A stretch of DNA of 26,811 nucleotides from Fidelibacterota bacterium TCS55 (GTDB lineage: Bacteria > Fidelibacterota > Marinisomatia > Marinisomatales > TCS55), in contig CAJJBS010000089.1 of assembly GCA_905182385.1 (NCBI GenBank), forward strand, positions 1 through 26,811. Direction: 5' to 3'. Positions within the stretch are counted from its first letter, which is position 1, and each line of letters starts with the position of its first letter. A program made the translations under genes and the position numbers. The notes beneath the pieces are model-generated. The model was not told the DNA's origin. It searched no databases and worked only from the letters and a program-made list of their open reading frames with translations. Shown one piece after another: positions 7,341 through 14,359 of the stretch.

Positions 7341-9022
7341 TTAGCTTGGTACTCAATTTGACCATTTATAATAGTATATTTAATTTTAGTATTTAATAGT
7401 TGATTATCTGGAATGGTGATAATATTCTGGGAAAAAACGGTAAAATCAGCATATTTACCAATGTCTATTGAACCTTTTATATCTTCTTCAAAACTGCCGT
7501 AAGCAGGATTAATAGTGTAACTTTTTAAAGCTTCCATCCGAGTCATTTTTTGATAAGGTTCGTAGCCTCCTTTAGGCTTTCCTTTTAAGGTTTGACGGGT
7601 TGAGCTAGCATAAAGTGATGCGATCGGATTAATTGGCTCAACAGGGACATCTGTTCCATTTATAATAATTGAACCAGTATTTATTAAGTCTCTCCAAACA
7701 TAAGCACTTTCTTTGATTCGTTTTTCGCCCAGTCTATTTATTGCCCATGGCCGATCAGAGGACATATGAATACCTTGAATTGAAGGGATTACCCCCATTT
7801 TACCAAAACGTGGAATATCTAAGGGATCAATATGTTGAGCATGTTCTATTCGCCAACGATGATCTGTTGCTAGCTCTGGTTTTTCATTAAACACTTTTTG
7901 ATACTGATCTAAGACTTCTCTGTTCGCCCTATCACCTATAGCGTGCGTATTAACTTGAAAACCATTTTTCAGTCCATCTCTAGATACTTCATAAACATAA
8001 TCCATAGATTGCGTTGCCATGCCGAAATGTCCAGGACGATCTCTATAGTCATCCAACATCCAGGCTCCTCTTGAGCCAAGCGCTCCATCTGCATTTAATT
8101 TTATTGAACGAATTGTTAAATAATCATTCCCGGTTCCAACCTCAGGCCCTTTATCATACCAAGTTTTAAGTAACTCGGGGTCTCTACTGGTAAGCATAAC
8201 ATAGAGCCTAACTTTTAATTCACCCTTTCTAAGACCGGTCCTCATATTATTAATAGCAGTTGACCCTGATCCAGCATCTTGAAAAGAAGTAATTCCATTT
8301 TCAAGACATGTTTGAACTGCTAACTGTAATGCCTTTTGAGGGTCGCCTTCTCCTTCGACATATTTATTTACTAGACCCTGAGCTCTTTCATTGAAAATAC
8401 CAGTAGGATTGCCTTTTAGATCTTTGATAATCTCACCTCCAAAGCCAAACTCAGTTTCTGATGTAATACCAGCAATTTCCATTGCTTTCGCATTGCCAAA
8501 GGCAGCGTGGCCACTAGCATGTTTTAACCATACCGGATTATTTGGAGAAATTTTGCTAAGTTTATTATGTGTTTGAAATCCTTTTACAAGGTCTATTGGT
8601 TTAGAATCCCATTTACTTTGATGCCAACCTCTACCCAAAATCCATTCGCCTGGCTTTGCCTTTGAAACAGCATCAGCCACCATATTTACCAATTCATTAT
8701 AATTTGCTATCGCAGAAAAGTCTAGGCGCATTTTTGCATAACCAAGGCCCATAAAATGGCCATGCCCTTCAATTAATCCAGGTGTCATGGTTAAGCCTTT
8801 CAAATCTAGTATTTTAGTATTTTTACTTTTGAAAGATTTAATATAATTTTTTGAGCCAACACCAATTATCTTACCTTTTCTTATAGCCACAGCATCGATA
8901 AGTGGATTTAAATCATTCATGGTGTAAATAGTCCCATTTTCAATAATCAAATCAGCTTTATTAGATTCACAGCCAAGTAATATAAAAGTAATAATTAAAA
9001 TTTTGGGAAATAGATGTTTCAA
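7337..9022 (-). CDS. Amidohydrolase family 3 (YtcJ/NfdA-like) lipoprotein
   Basis: 561 aa from the TTG at 9022. I prefer this to the ATG at 9049 because AAGGAGG sits 5 nt before the TTG and the product then begins Met-Lys-His-Leu-Phe-Pro-Lys, a normal lipoprotein signal with lipobox Leu-Leu-Gly-Cys. The mature protein is a metal-dependent hydrolase of the TIM-barrel amidohydrolase superfamily. Visible motifs are Glu-Gly-His-Gly-His-Phe (HxH metal site), His-Ala-Ser-Gly-His-Ala-Ala-Phe-Gly-Asn, His-Ala-Ile-Gly-Asp-Arg-Ala-Asn, Arg-Ile-Glu-His-Ala-Gln-His and the late Gly-Thr-Asp-Val-Pro-Val-Glu. Family members hydrolyse amides or N-formyl/N-acyl bonds; the substrate is unknown. Being exported and lipid-anchored, it probably scavenges in the periplasm. 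It is the first gene of the minus-strand operon. Confidence 0.9.
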   Translation of the reverse strand: MKHLFPKILIITFILLGCESNKADLIIENGTIYTMNDLNPLIDAVAIRKGKIIGVGSKNYIKSFKSKNTKILDLKGLTMTPGLIEGHGHFMGLGYAKMRLDFSAIANYNELVNMVADAVSKAKPGEWILGRGWHQSKWDSKPIDLVKGFQTHNKLSKISPNNPVWLKHASGHAAFGNAKAMEIAGITSETEFGFGGEIIKDLKGNPTGIFNERAQGLVNKYVEGEGDPQKALQLAVQTCLENGITSFQDAGSGSTAINNMRTGLRKGELKVRLYVMLTSRDPELLKTWYDKGPEVGTGNDYLTIRSIKLNADGALGSRGAWMLDDYRDRPGHFGMATQSMDYVYEVSRDGLKNGFQVNTHAIGDRANREVLDQYQKVFNEKPELATDHRWRIEHAQHIDPLDIPRFGKMGVIPSIQGIHMSSDRPWAINRLGEKRIKESAYVWRDLINTGSIIINGTDVPVEPINPIASLYASSTRQTLKGKPKGGYEPYQKMTRMEALKSYTINPAYGSFEEDIKGSIDIGKYADFTVFSQNIITIPDNQLLNTKIKYTIINGQIEYQAN

Positions 9023-9087
9023 ATGGCCCTCCTTTATTAATTCAAACATTATGAAAGTAATCTCTAGAGTATATGAGACCCAATCAA

Positions 9088-9127
9088 TTACAACCTACAA
9101 ATTTCGTTGTAAGGCTTTTATTAAGCC
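9088..9127 (+). other. Two abutting inverted repeats upstream of proS
   Basis: A perfect 7-bp inverted repeat (TTACAAC at 9088-9094, GTTGTAA at 9106-9112, 11-nt spacer) is followed with no gap by a perfect 5-bp one (GGCTT at 9113-9117, AAGCC at 9123-9127, 5-nt loop). They lie in the 138-nt spacer between the divergent amidohydrolase and proS genes. They could be operator sites or, if transcribed, stacked hairpins in a leader. No T-run follows on either strand, so they are not terminators. Confidence 0.4.
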
Positions 9128-9146
9128 ACTAATTTCTAATTATAAT
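9118..9146 (+). promoter_or_regulatory. Possible sigma-70-type promoter for proS
   Basis: A perfect TATAAT at 9141-9146 lies 17 nt after TTATTA (9118-9123), a weak -35 match. Transcription would start near 9153 and leave a 5' leader of only about 8 nt before the ATG at 9161. In AT-rich DNA such matches arise by chance, hence the low confidence. If real, the inverted repeats upstream would act as DNA sites rather than as leader RNA. Confidence 0.35.
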
Positions 9147-9160
9147 ATTGAAAGAAAAAG

Positions 9161-10630
9161 ATGTCAAAAAGCGTTACACCACAAAGCGAAAATTATAATA
9201 CATGGTATACAGATGTTGTTACTAAAGCAGACCTAGCTGATTATGGTCCAGTTAAAGGTACGATGGTTGTAAAACCTTATGGCTTTGCTATGTGGGATTT
9301 AATTAAAGAGACTTTTGATAAAATGATTAAAGACACTGGTCATGTAAATGCATATTTTCCGCTATTTATACCAAAATCATTTTTAGCAAAAGAAGCTGAA
9401 CATGTTGAAGGCTTTGCTAAAGAATGTGCTGTTGTTACACATACCAGATTAAAATCAGATGGCAAAAATGGGCTTGTTGTTGATCCAGATTCAAAACTAG
9501 AAGAAGAAGTTATAGTAAGACCTACTTCTGAAACTTTAATTTGGTCAATGTATAAAAAATGGATACAATCATATAGGGACTTACCATTATTAATAAATCA
9601 ATGGGCAAATGTTGTTCGTTGGGAGATGAGAACTCGACTTTTTTTGAGAACAACAGAGTTCTTATGGCAAGAAGGGCACACGGCTCATGCTAAAGCAGAA
9701 GAAGCAGAAGAAGAGACACTACTTATTTTAGAATTATATCGCAAACTTGCTGAAGATTATCTGGCAATGCCGGTTCTCACAGGGTTTAAATCAGAATCTG
9801 AAAAATTTGCTGGTGCAGATAAAACGTATTGTATCGAAGCTCTTATGGGAGATCGGCGAGCTCTCCAGGCTGGAACTTCTCACAACTTGGGTCAAAATTT
9901 TGCCAAAGCATTTGATGTTACTTTTCAAACAAAAGAGAATAAAGAAGAATTAGTTTATGCAACAAGCTGGGGAATAAGCACTCGTTTAGTTGGTGGAGTT
10001 ATTATGACGCATGGCGATGATAAGGGTTTGCGATTACCACCTAGAATTGCTCCATATCAGGTTGTTGTTGTGCCTATTTTTAAGAATGGAGAAAGCCAAG
10101 AGATATTAATTAAATATTTGGAACCAATCTTATTAAAGCTTAAAAATAAGGGAGTCCGTGTTCATGAAGATTGGAGAAAGGGAAGTCCGGGGTTCAAGTT
10201 TAATGAATGGGAAATGAAAGGTGTTCCTATTCGATTAGAAGTTGGACCAAAAGATATAGAAAAACTTCAAGTTGTAATTGCTCGTCGAGATACAGGAGAA
10301 AAGCAATTTGTAAAGAAAGAAGATATAGTTAATCGAATCCCAGAGTTGCTTGATTCAATACAAAAAACCCTTTTTGAACAAGCAAAAGAATTCAGAAAGA
10401 ACAATACTCATAGCGTTTCAACATACACTCAATTCAAAGATGTCATTAAAAATAAAGGTGGGTTTATTCGTTGCGGTTGGGATGGAACCTCTGAAACAGA
10501 AAGAACTATTAAAAATGAAACTAAAGCAACTATTCGAGTTATACCCTTTGATGAGAAGATAGAAGGTTTAGATTGTATTTTTTCTGGAAAGCCTGCTAAG
10601 CATGAAGCAATTTTTGCAAAAGCATATTAA
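9161..10630 (+). CDS. proS: Proline--tRNA ligase, archaeal/eukaryotic type (ProS type 3)
   Basis: 489 aa, the length of the shorter archaeal-type ProRS, which lacks the editing insertion of the roughly 570-aa bacterial form. It charges tRNA-Pro with proline. Class II motifs are visible: Arg-Pro-Thr-Ser-Glu and Val-Val-Arg-Trp-Glu (motif 2 region), Gly-Thr-Ser-His-Asn-Leu-Gly-Gln (proline pocket), and Gly-Asp-Asp-Lys-Gly-Leu-Arg-Leu-Pro-Pro (motif 3 region). The anticodon-binding domain starts near residue 300 (Ile-Ala-Pro-Tyr-Gln-Val). The C-terminal domain ends in the Ala-Tyr typical of this type. Its zinc site is degenerate, with only Cys439 and the Cys before Ile-Phe-Ser-Gly-Lys left of the usual four. 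It is followed by recO after 35 nt. The start at 9161 begins the conserved N-terminal Ser-x-x-Tyr-Asn-x-Trp-Tyr block. Confidence 0.97.
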   Translation: MSKSVTPQSENYNTWYTDVVTKADLADYGPVKGTMVVKPYGFAMWDLIKETFDKMIKDTGHVNAYFPLFIPKSFLAKEAEHVEGFAKECAVVTHTRLKSDGKNGLVVDPDSKLEEEVIVRPTSETLIWSMYKKWIQSYRDLPLLINQWANVVRWEMRTRLFLRTTEFLWQEGHTAHAKAEEAEEETLLILELYRKLAEDYLAMPVLTGFKSESEKFAGADKTYCIEALMGDRRALQAGTSHNLGQNFAKAFDVTFQTKENKEELVYATSWGISTRLVGGVIMTHGDDKGLRLPPRIAPYQVVVVPIFKNGESQEILIKYLEPILLKLKNKGVRVHEDWRKGSPGFKFNEWEMKGVPIRLEVGPKDIEKLQVVIARRDTGEKQFVKKEDIVNRIPELLDSIQKTLFEQAKEFRKNNTHSVSTYTQFKDVIKNKGGFIRCGWDGTSETERTIKNETKATIRVIPFDEKIEGLDCIFSGKPAKHEAIFAKAY

Positions 10631-10665
10631 TTTTTAATAATATTTATAATTAATTTTATCATGAT

Positions 10666-11355
10666 ATGATAAAAAATTCAAGTGCAATTGTTTTAAAACG
10701 CTTTCCTTATAGTGAAACAAGTCTTATTGCTAGATGTTTTGTTAAAGATTTAGGTAAGACTAGTTTTATTGTTCATGGCGCGCATAGAAAAAAATCTCCA
10801 ATGGGAGCATATTTTCAACCAGTAAACTGTTTAAACTTAGTTTTTTATTTTAAAGAAAATCGAGAGCTCCAAACAATATCAAAAGCATCTTTTGATTGTT
10901 CTTGGCGTAATATTCCTAAAGATTTAAAAAAAATTTCTTATGCGATGGCAATGATTGAGTTAACCGATAAATGTCTTACAGATAATGATTCTCATAATAA
11001 TCTTTATAATGAATTATTTAGATCCTTAAAAGAAGTAGAAAATTCAAATAATCAACTAAATCTTATTTACTGGCATTATCAATATAGTTTATTAACATTT
11101 TTAGGTTTCAAGCCAGATTTGAATCAATCTGAATTAGACTTTGTTCCTTTGCCCAATCCTTATGAAGGTCCAAATTCAAAAGAAATTTTCAATTATTTTG
11201 AAAAAGCCGAATTAGAAATAAAAGAAAATTTAAAAATAACTGCAAAAGATAGAAGAGTTGTGAGCAATTATTTGAATACTTGCCTAGGTATACACTTTGA
11301 GGGCGTTAAAAATTTAAAATCCCTTAAAATACTTAGAGAAATCCTCTCAATTTAA
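10666..11355 (+). CDS. recO: DNA repair protein RecO
   Basis: 229 aa, normal for RecO. The N-terminal OB-fold is recognisable from Ala-Ile-Val-Leu-Lys-Arg-Phe-Pro-Tyr-Ser-Glu-Thr-Ser-Leu-Ile and the later Gly-Ala-His-Arg-Lys-Lys-Ser-Pro-Met. The helical C-terminal domain includes Tyr-Gln-Tyr-Ser-Leu-Leu-Thr-Phe-Leu-Gly-Phe-Lys-Pro. RecO works with RecR to load RecA on SSB-coated DNA and anneals complementary strands. The C-terminal zinc-finger cysteines found in many bacterial RecO proteins are absent. The gene lies 35 nt after proS and 25 nt before the rhomboid gene, so a shared transcript is likely. No clear ribosome binding site precedes its ATG. Confidence 0.9.
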   Translation: MIKNSSAIVLKRFPYSETSLIARCFVKDLGKTSFIVHGAHRKKSPMGAYFQPVNCLNLVFYFKENRELQTISKASFDCSWRNIPKDLKKISYAMAMIELTDKCLTDNDSHNNLYNELFRSLKEVENSNNQLNLIYWHYQYSLLTFLGFKPDLNQSELDFVPLPNPYEGPNSKEIFNYFEKAELEIKENLKITAKDRRVVSNYLNTCLGIHFEGVKNLKSLKILREILSI

Positions 11356-11380
11356 TGGAAATATAAAATTATAAACTAAT

Positions 11381-12205
11381 ATGAGATATCAATTTCAATC
11401 AGAACCTAGGAATATTGATTTTAAGCCGCAAAACTTTACAGAGGCAATAAAAATACTAATATCTATAAACGCTTTATTATTTTTATTTAGATATATTGCT
11501 CAATCACAATTTGACCTAGCGCAAATATTCGGATTATCTTCAAACACTGTATGGCCAATGATTTGGCAACCATTTACATATATGTTTATTCATGGAGATT
11601 TCTTTCATATTTTTATGAATATGTTTGTACTTTGGATGTTTGGATCAGAGATGGAATCAATATGGGGGAGAAGAGAATTCTTAAAGTTTTACTTTATTAC
11701 AGGTTTTGGCTCAGGTTTAATATGGCTTTTATTTAATTTTAATGGAAATGCTATTTTAATTGGAGCTAGTGGAGCAATTTATGGGATATTACTAGCTTAT
11801 GGATTAATGTTCCCAAATCGAAAAGTTCTGATATATTTCCTTTTTCCTGTAAAGGTAAAATACTTTGTTATTTTTCTTGGGTTCATAGCTTTTGTTTCAT
11901 CATTAAGTTATTCCGGATCAAATATTAGTCATCTTACTCATTTATCAGGTATGATGATTGGGTTTATATATTTGAAATCAACATGGACAATCCGTAGGTT
12001 TAGTTTATTATTAAACTCTTATTTAGCTAGTATAAAATATAAAAAGAGTATAAAAAAAGAAAAAAAAATAGCGAATATTCAAACAAATGTAGATCAGCTT
12101 TTAGATAAGGTAAGTGATGTTGGATTTGATGCTTTATCGGAAGAAGAAAAAGATAAATTATTTATTTATAGTAAGCATCTTGGGAAAAATATAGAAAAAA
12201 ATTAA
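11381..12205 (+). CDS. Rhomboid family intramembrane serine protease
   Basis: 274 aa with about six membrane segments between residues 22 and 200. Rhomboid motifs are intact: His71...His76-x-x-x-Asn80 (oxyanion helix), the catalytic serine in Gly-Ala-Ser130-Gly-Ala-Ile-Tyr-Gly, and the catalytic His187 in His-Leu-Thr-His-Leu-Ser-Gly. Trp-Gly-Arg-Arg-Glu-Phe at 95-100 is the L1-loop region. It should cleave transmembrane helices of substrate proteins in the inner membrane; substrates are unknown. The last 70 or so residues are a basic, soluble helical tail (Lys-rich at 218-232), possibly a coiled coil. The stop codon directly abuts that of the convergent FtsB/DivIC-like gene, leaving no space for a separate terminator. 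Confidence 0.92.
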   Translation: MRYQFQSEPRNIDFKPQNFTEAIKILISINALLFLFRYIAQSQFDLAQIFGLSSNTVWPMIWQPFTYMFIHGDFFHIFMNMFVLWMFGSEMESIWGRREFLKFYFITGFGSGLIWLLFNFNGNAILIGASGAIYGILLAYGLMFPNRKVLIYFLFPVKVKYFVIFLGFIAFVSSLSYSGSNISHLTHLSGMMIGFIYLKSTWTIRRFSLLLNSYLASIKYKKSIKKEKKIANIQTNVDQLLDKVSDVGFDALSEEEKDKLFIYSKHLGKNIEKN

Positions 12206-12559
12206 TTATTTCTTTCTTTTATCAATTACTTTAAAGACTTTTTCTCCTTTTTTTGCCATTCTATACTTTTCACGGGCAAGCTCTTCAATATACTTATAGT
12301 CAGTTTCTAATTTTATTTTTTCATTTTCTAATTCAACTTTTTCTTGTCGAAGAGTATTAATTTGGTTTTGAATCGAGGCTCTTTCCTTTTTTAAAGTGTA
12401 TAACTGATAAAGACCATGGTCGCCAAAAAAGAAAATGATTATAAGAGATAGCGCGCCAACTAGAAGGATACTCCGAATAATTCGTTTTTGAATATCAGTT
12501 TTATATACTTGTTTGGAGTTTTTTCTTTTAACTCTTTTTGAATTACTATTATTAATCAT
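12206..12559 (-). CDS. FtsB/DivIC-family septum formation protein
   Basis: 117 aa. A basic cytoplasmic N-terminus (1-28) is followed by one membrane helix (about 29-48) and then a coiled coil (about 55-95, Glu/Lys heptads). It ends in the conserved Tyr-Ile-Glu-Glu-Leu-Ala-Arg-Glu-Lys-Tyr-Arg-Met-Ala-Lys-Lys-Gly-Glu block that defines the FtsB/DivIC family. Such proteins form a divisome subcomplex with FtsL and FtsQ and help activate septal wall synthesis. The gene overlaps the enolase stop by 4 nt (ATGA), and eno-ftsB neighbourhood is common in bacteria, which supports the call. I leave the symbol empty because FtsB and DivIC cannot be separated here. Confidence 0.9.
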   Translation of the reverse strand: MINNSNSKRVKRKNSKQVYKTDIQKRIIRSILLVGALSLIIIFFFGDHGLYQLYTLKKERASIQNQINTLRQEKVELENEKIKLETDYKYIEELAREKYRMAKKGEKVFKVIDKRKK

Positions 12560-13833
12560 AGTCTTCCTAAAATATCAATGTCCGGATATTTTGCTTTTGA
12601 GCCAAGTTCTTCTTCAATTCTAAGTAGTTGATTATATTTTGCAATGCGATCTGTTCTTGATAAAGATCCTGTTTTAATTTGCCCCATTCCCATCGCTACA
12701 GAAAAATCTGAAATGGTAGTGTCTTCTGTTTCTCCGGAACGATGTGATACAATAGCTGCACAATTATTAGCTTTTGCAAGTTTAATTGCATCAATTGTTT
12801 CAGAAACCGACCCAACTTGATTAAGCTTAATTAAAATAGCATTCATTGATTTTTCATTAATTGCACGTTGAAGATGTGAAATACTAGTAACTGTCAAATC
12901 ATCTCCAACAATTTGGCATTTAGACCCAAGCTCCTTATTTAAAGCATGCCATCCTTCCCAGTCGTTTTGATCGAGCCCATCTTCAATTGAAACGATAGGA
13001 TATTGAACTACAAGAGATTTTAAATATTCAATCATATTATCAGAAGTATATTTTTTCTTTTCAGAAATTAAATGATATTTACCATTATTATAAAATTCAC
13101 TTGAGGCAACATCTAAGGCTAAAAACATTTCTTTTCCTATAGAGTAAGTTGTTTTTTCAATTGCTTCTAAAATAAGATCTATTGCTTCTGCATTTGATCT
13201 TAAATTTGGAGAAAAACCACCCTCATCACCAACAGAAGTATTCAGGCCTTTTTGTTTTAAAACAGATTTTAATTGATGAAAGGTTTCTGCTCCCATCTGA
13301 AGCGCAGCCGAAAATGAGTCTGCGCCTATTGGGAAAATCATAAACTCTTGAATATCAACATTGTTATCAGCATGGCTGCCACCATTTAATATATTCATCA
13401 TTGGAATAGGTAGCAGATTGGCTTCTTTACCTCCTAAATATTTATATAGTGGAACTCTCTTTGATATTGCACTTGCTCGGGCGATTGCCATAGAAACACC
13501 CAAGATAGCATTAGCTCCTAACTTATTTTTATTTGTTGAGCCATCAAGCTCAATCATTATATTATCTATATTTTGTTGATCACTGGCATCAAGACCTTTT
13601 AAATTATTTAAGATTGTTGTGTTAACATTCAAAACTGCATTCTTAACACCCAGTCCTAAATATCTACTTTTATCTCCATCTCTTAACTCAACCGCTTCAT
13701 GTTCTCCGGTTGATGCTCCTGAAGGCACAATTGCGCGACCAAAGGCTCCATCTTGCAATTTTATATCAACTTCAACAGTAGGGTTTCCTCTTGAATCAAG
13801 CACTTCACGAGCAAAAATATTTGAAATTTTCAT
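12556..13833 (-). CDS. eno: Enolase (phosphopyruvate hydratase)
   Basis: 425 aa, normal length. It interconverts 2-phosphoglycerate and phosphoenolpyruvate in glycolysis and gluconeogenesis. Clear signatures are Asp-Ser-Arg-Gly-Asn-Pro-Thr-Val-Glu near the start, Ser-Gly-Ala-Ser-Thr-Gly (catalytic loop), Glu163 in Ile-Gln-Glu-Phe-Met, Glu204 in Val-Gly-Asp-Glu-Gly-Gly-Phe, Mg2+ ligands in Ala-Leu-Asp-Val-Ala, Ser-Ile-Glu-Asp-Gly and Gly-Asp-Asp-Leu, Leu-Ile-Lys-Leu-Asn-Gln (catalytic Lys), and Ser-His-Arg-Ser-Gly-Glu-Thr-Glu-Asp. All active-site residues are present. No good Shine-Dalgarno site precedes the ATG despite the expected high expression. It forms a two-gene operon with the downstream FtsB/DivIC-like gene. 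Confidence 0.98.
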   Translation of the reverse strand: MKISNIFAREVLDSRGNPTVEVDIKLQDGAFGRAIVPSGASTGEHEAVELRDGDKSRYLGLGVKNAVLNVNTTILNNLKGLDASDQQNIDNIMIELDGSTNKNKLGANAILGVSMAIARASAISKRVPLYKYLGGKEANLLPIPMMNILNGGSHADNNVDIQEFMIFPIGADSFSAALQMGAETFHQLKSVLKQKGLNTSVGDEGGFSPNLRSNAEAIDLILEAIEKTTYSIGKEMFLALDVASSEFYNNGKYHLISEKKKYTSDNMIEYLKSLVVQYPIVSIEDGLDQNDWEGWHALNKELGSKCQIVGDDLTVTSISHLQRAINEKSMNAILIKLNQVGSVSETIDAIKLAKANNCAAIVSHRSGETEDTTISDFSVAMGMGQIKTGSLSRTDRIAKYNQLLRIEEELGSKAKYPDIDILGRL

Positions 13834-14012
13834 TTTAAACTTTTATTTTAAATTTTCATTAATAAATAATATATTGATTTTAGGAACTTTTAAGATCATT
13901 CACGAGGAGAAAACATATAAAAAAATGATTAGTCAAAAATTGTTGATTAATTCTATTTTTTGTTTAAATTCTAACAAGTGGAAAAGATAACCACATACAC
14001 AAAACGCGAAAG
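13834..14012. other. Divergent intergenic region, upstream part
   Basis: This AT-rich spacer separates the minus-strand enolase start from the plus-strand small-membrane-protein cassette and must hold promoters for both, but I see no convincing -35/-10 pair. A 21-codon plus-strand frame (13925-13990, Met-Ile-Ser-Gln-Lys-Leu-Leu...) ends just before the leader hairpin. Its only purine-rich site, GAGGAG at 13904-13909, is 15 nt from the ATG, too far for a usual ribosome binding site. It may be a leader peptide or chance. Confidence 0.4.
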
Positions 14013-14062
14013 AATTGAACCAAGGGGAGCATGGGATACATGCCCCCTTTTTTTGTTCAATT
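14013..14062 (+). promoter_or_regulatory. Strong leader hairpin with internal T-run upstream of the small-protein cassette (attenuator-like)
   Basis: The inner stem pairs AAGGGG (14022-14027) and GCATG (14029-14033) with CATGC (14039-14043) and CCCCTT (14044-14049), with one bulged A and a 5-nt loop. It is followed by a run of T to 14054, the layout of an intrinsic terminator on the plus strand. An outer 8-bp stem, AATTGAAC (14013-14020) with GTTCAATT (14055-14062), encloses it. The structure lies 11 nt before a strong Shine-Dalgarno site. No plus-strand gene ends here, so it would act on the cassette's own leader, or end a short RNA begun just upstream. Confidence 0.65.
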
Positions 14063-14072
14063 GAACCTAACC

Positions 14073-14079
14073 AAGGAGG
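14073..14079 (+). promoter_or_regulatory. Strong ribosome binding site of the first small protein gene
   Basis: AAGGAGG lies 6 nt before the ATG at 14086. It is one of only two full-strength Shine-Dalgarno sites I see in the window (the other precedes the amidohydrolase TTG). It fixes this short frame as a real gene and suggests high translation. Confidence 0.85.
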
Positions 14080-14085
14080 AACCTA

Positions 14086-14295
14086 ATGGCTGATTTTACT
14101 TCAACCGTGCAGGGTATTGCCAAGTCCGTAGTTGGCTTAATTAAAGCACTTATTGTGATGTTTGTATTTGTAAACATCCTTTACTCAACTGGGTTTGACC
14201 CCGTTGGCGGAATAGTAGATCTAGTTGAATCTTTCCTAGACGGAGGATTTTCAGGTCTATTAGCCTTGTTAATATTTGTCTCTTTCGCAGGTTAA
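14086..14295 (+). CDS. Small two-helix membrane protein A (tandem paralogue pair), unknown function
   Basis: 69 aa, not recognised. It has an amphipathic N-terminus (1-14), a long hydrophobic helix (about 15-33), a short loop containing Gly-Phe-Asp-Pro, an acidic segment (Asp45, Glu48, Asp52), and a second short hydrophobic helix (about 55-68). It aligns without gaps to the next gene's product with 25 identical positions of 69, the strongest block being Asp-x-Gly-Phe-x-Gly-Leu-Leu-Ala-Leu at 52-61. A consensus ribosome binding site and a terminator-like leader hairpin precede it. Size and topology are compatible with a pilin-like subunit, holin-like protein, hydrophobic peptide bacteriocin or membrane regulator, but no motif decides. 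There is no cleavable signal peptide or double-glycine leader. Confidence 0.8.
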   Translation: MADFTSTVQGIAKSVVGLIKALIVMFVFVNILYSTGFDPVGGIVDLVESFLDGGFSGLLALLIFVSFAG

Positions 14296-14297
14296 CC

Positions 14298-14336
14298 AGT
14301 AGAATGAAGGGTGTTTTTTTTGAGCCCCTTTCTGCT
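14298..14336 (+). other. Hairpin between the two small membrane protein genes, with a poly-T loop
   Basis: AGTAGA (14298-14303) pairs with TCTGCT (14331-14336) including one G-U, then AAGGG (14307-14311) pairs with CCCTT (14326-14330) after a 3-nt bulge. Eight consecutive T fall in the 14-nt loop instead of after the stem, so it is not a standard terminator. It could stabilise or process the two-gene mRNA, or expose a U-rich loop to an RNA-binding protein. Confidence 0.45.
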
Positions 14337-14359
14337 TTAATAATCCTAGGAGATAACAA

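Noticed and set aside
9023..9049. ATG at 9049 as the amidohydrolase start
   Set aside because: It would put nine residues, encoded in part by the AAGGAGG site, before a normal signal peptide; the TTG at 9022 with that ribosome binding site is better.
9050..9160. T-box riboswitch upstream of proS
   Set aside because: The spacer is too short, and neither the T-box sequence nor an antiterminator/terminator pair is visible.
13619..13990. 123-aa plus-strand frame overlapping the enolase start
   Set aside because: Most of it is antisense to enolase; only its last 21 codons (from 13925) could be a separate leader peptide, and their ribosome binding site is too distant.
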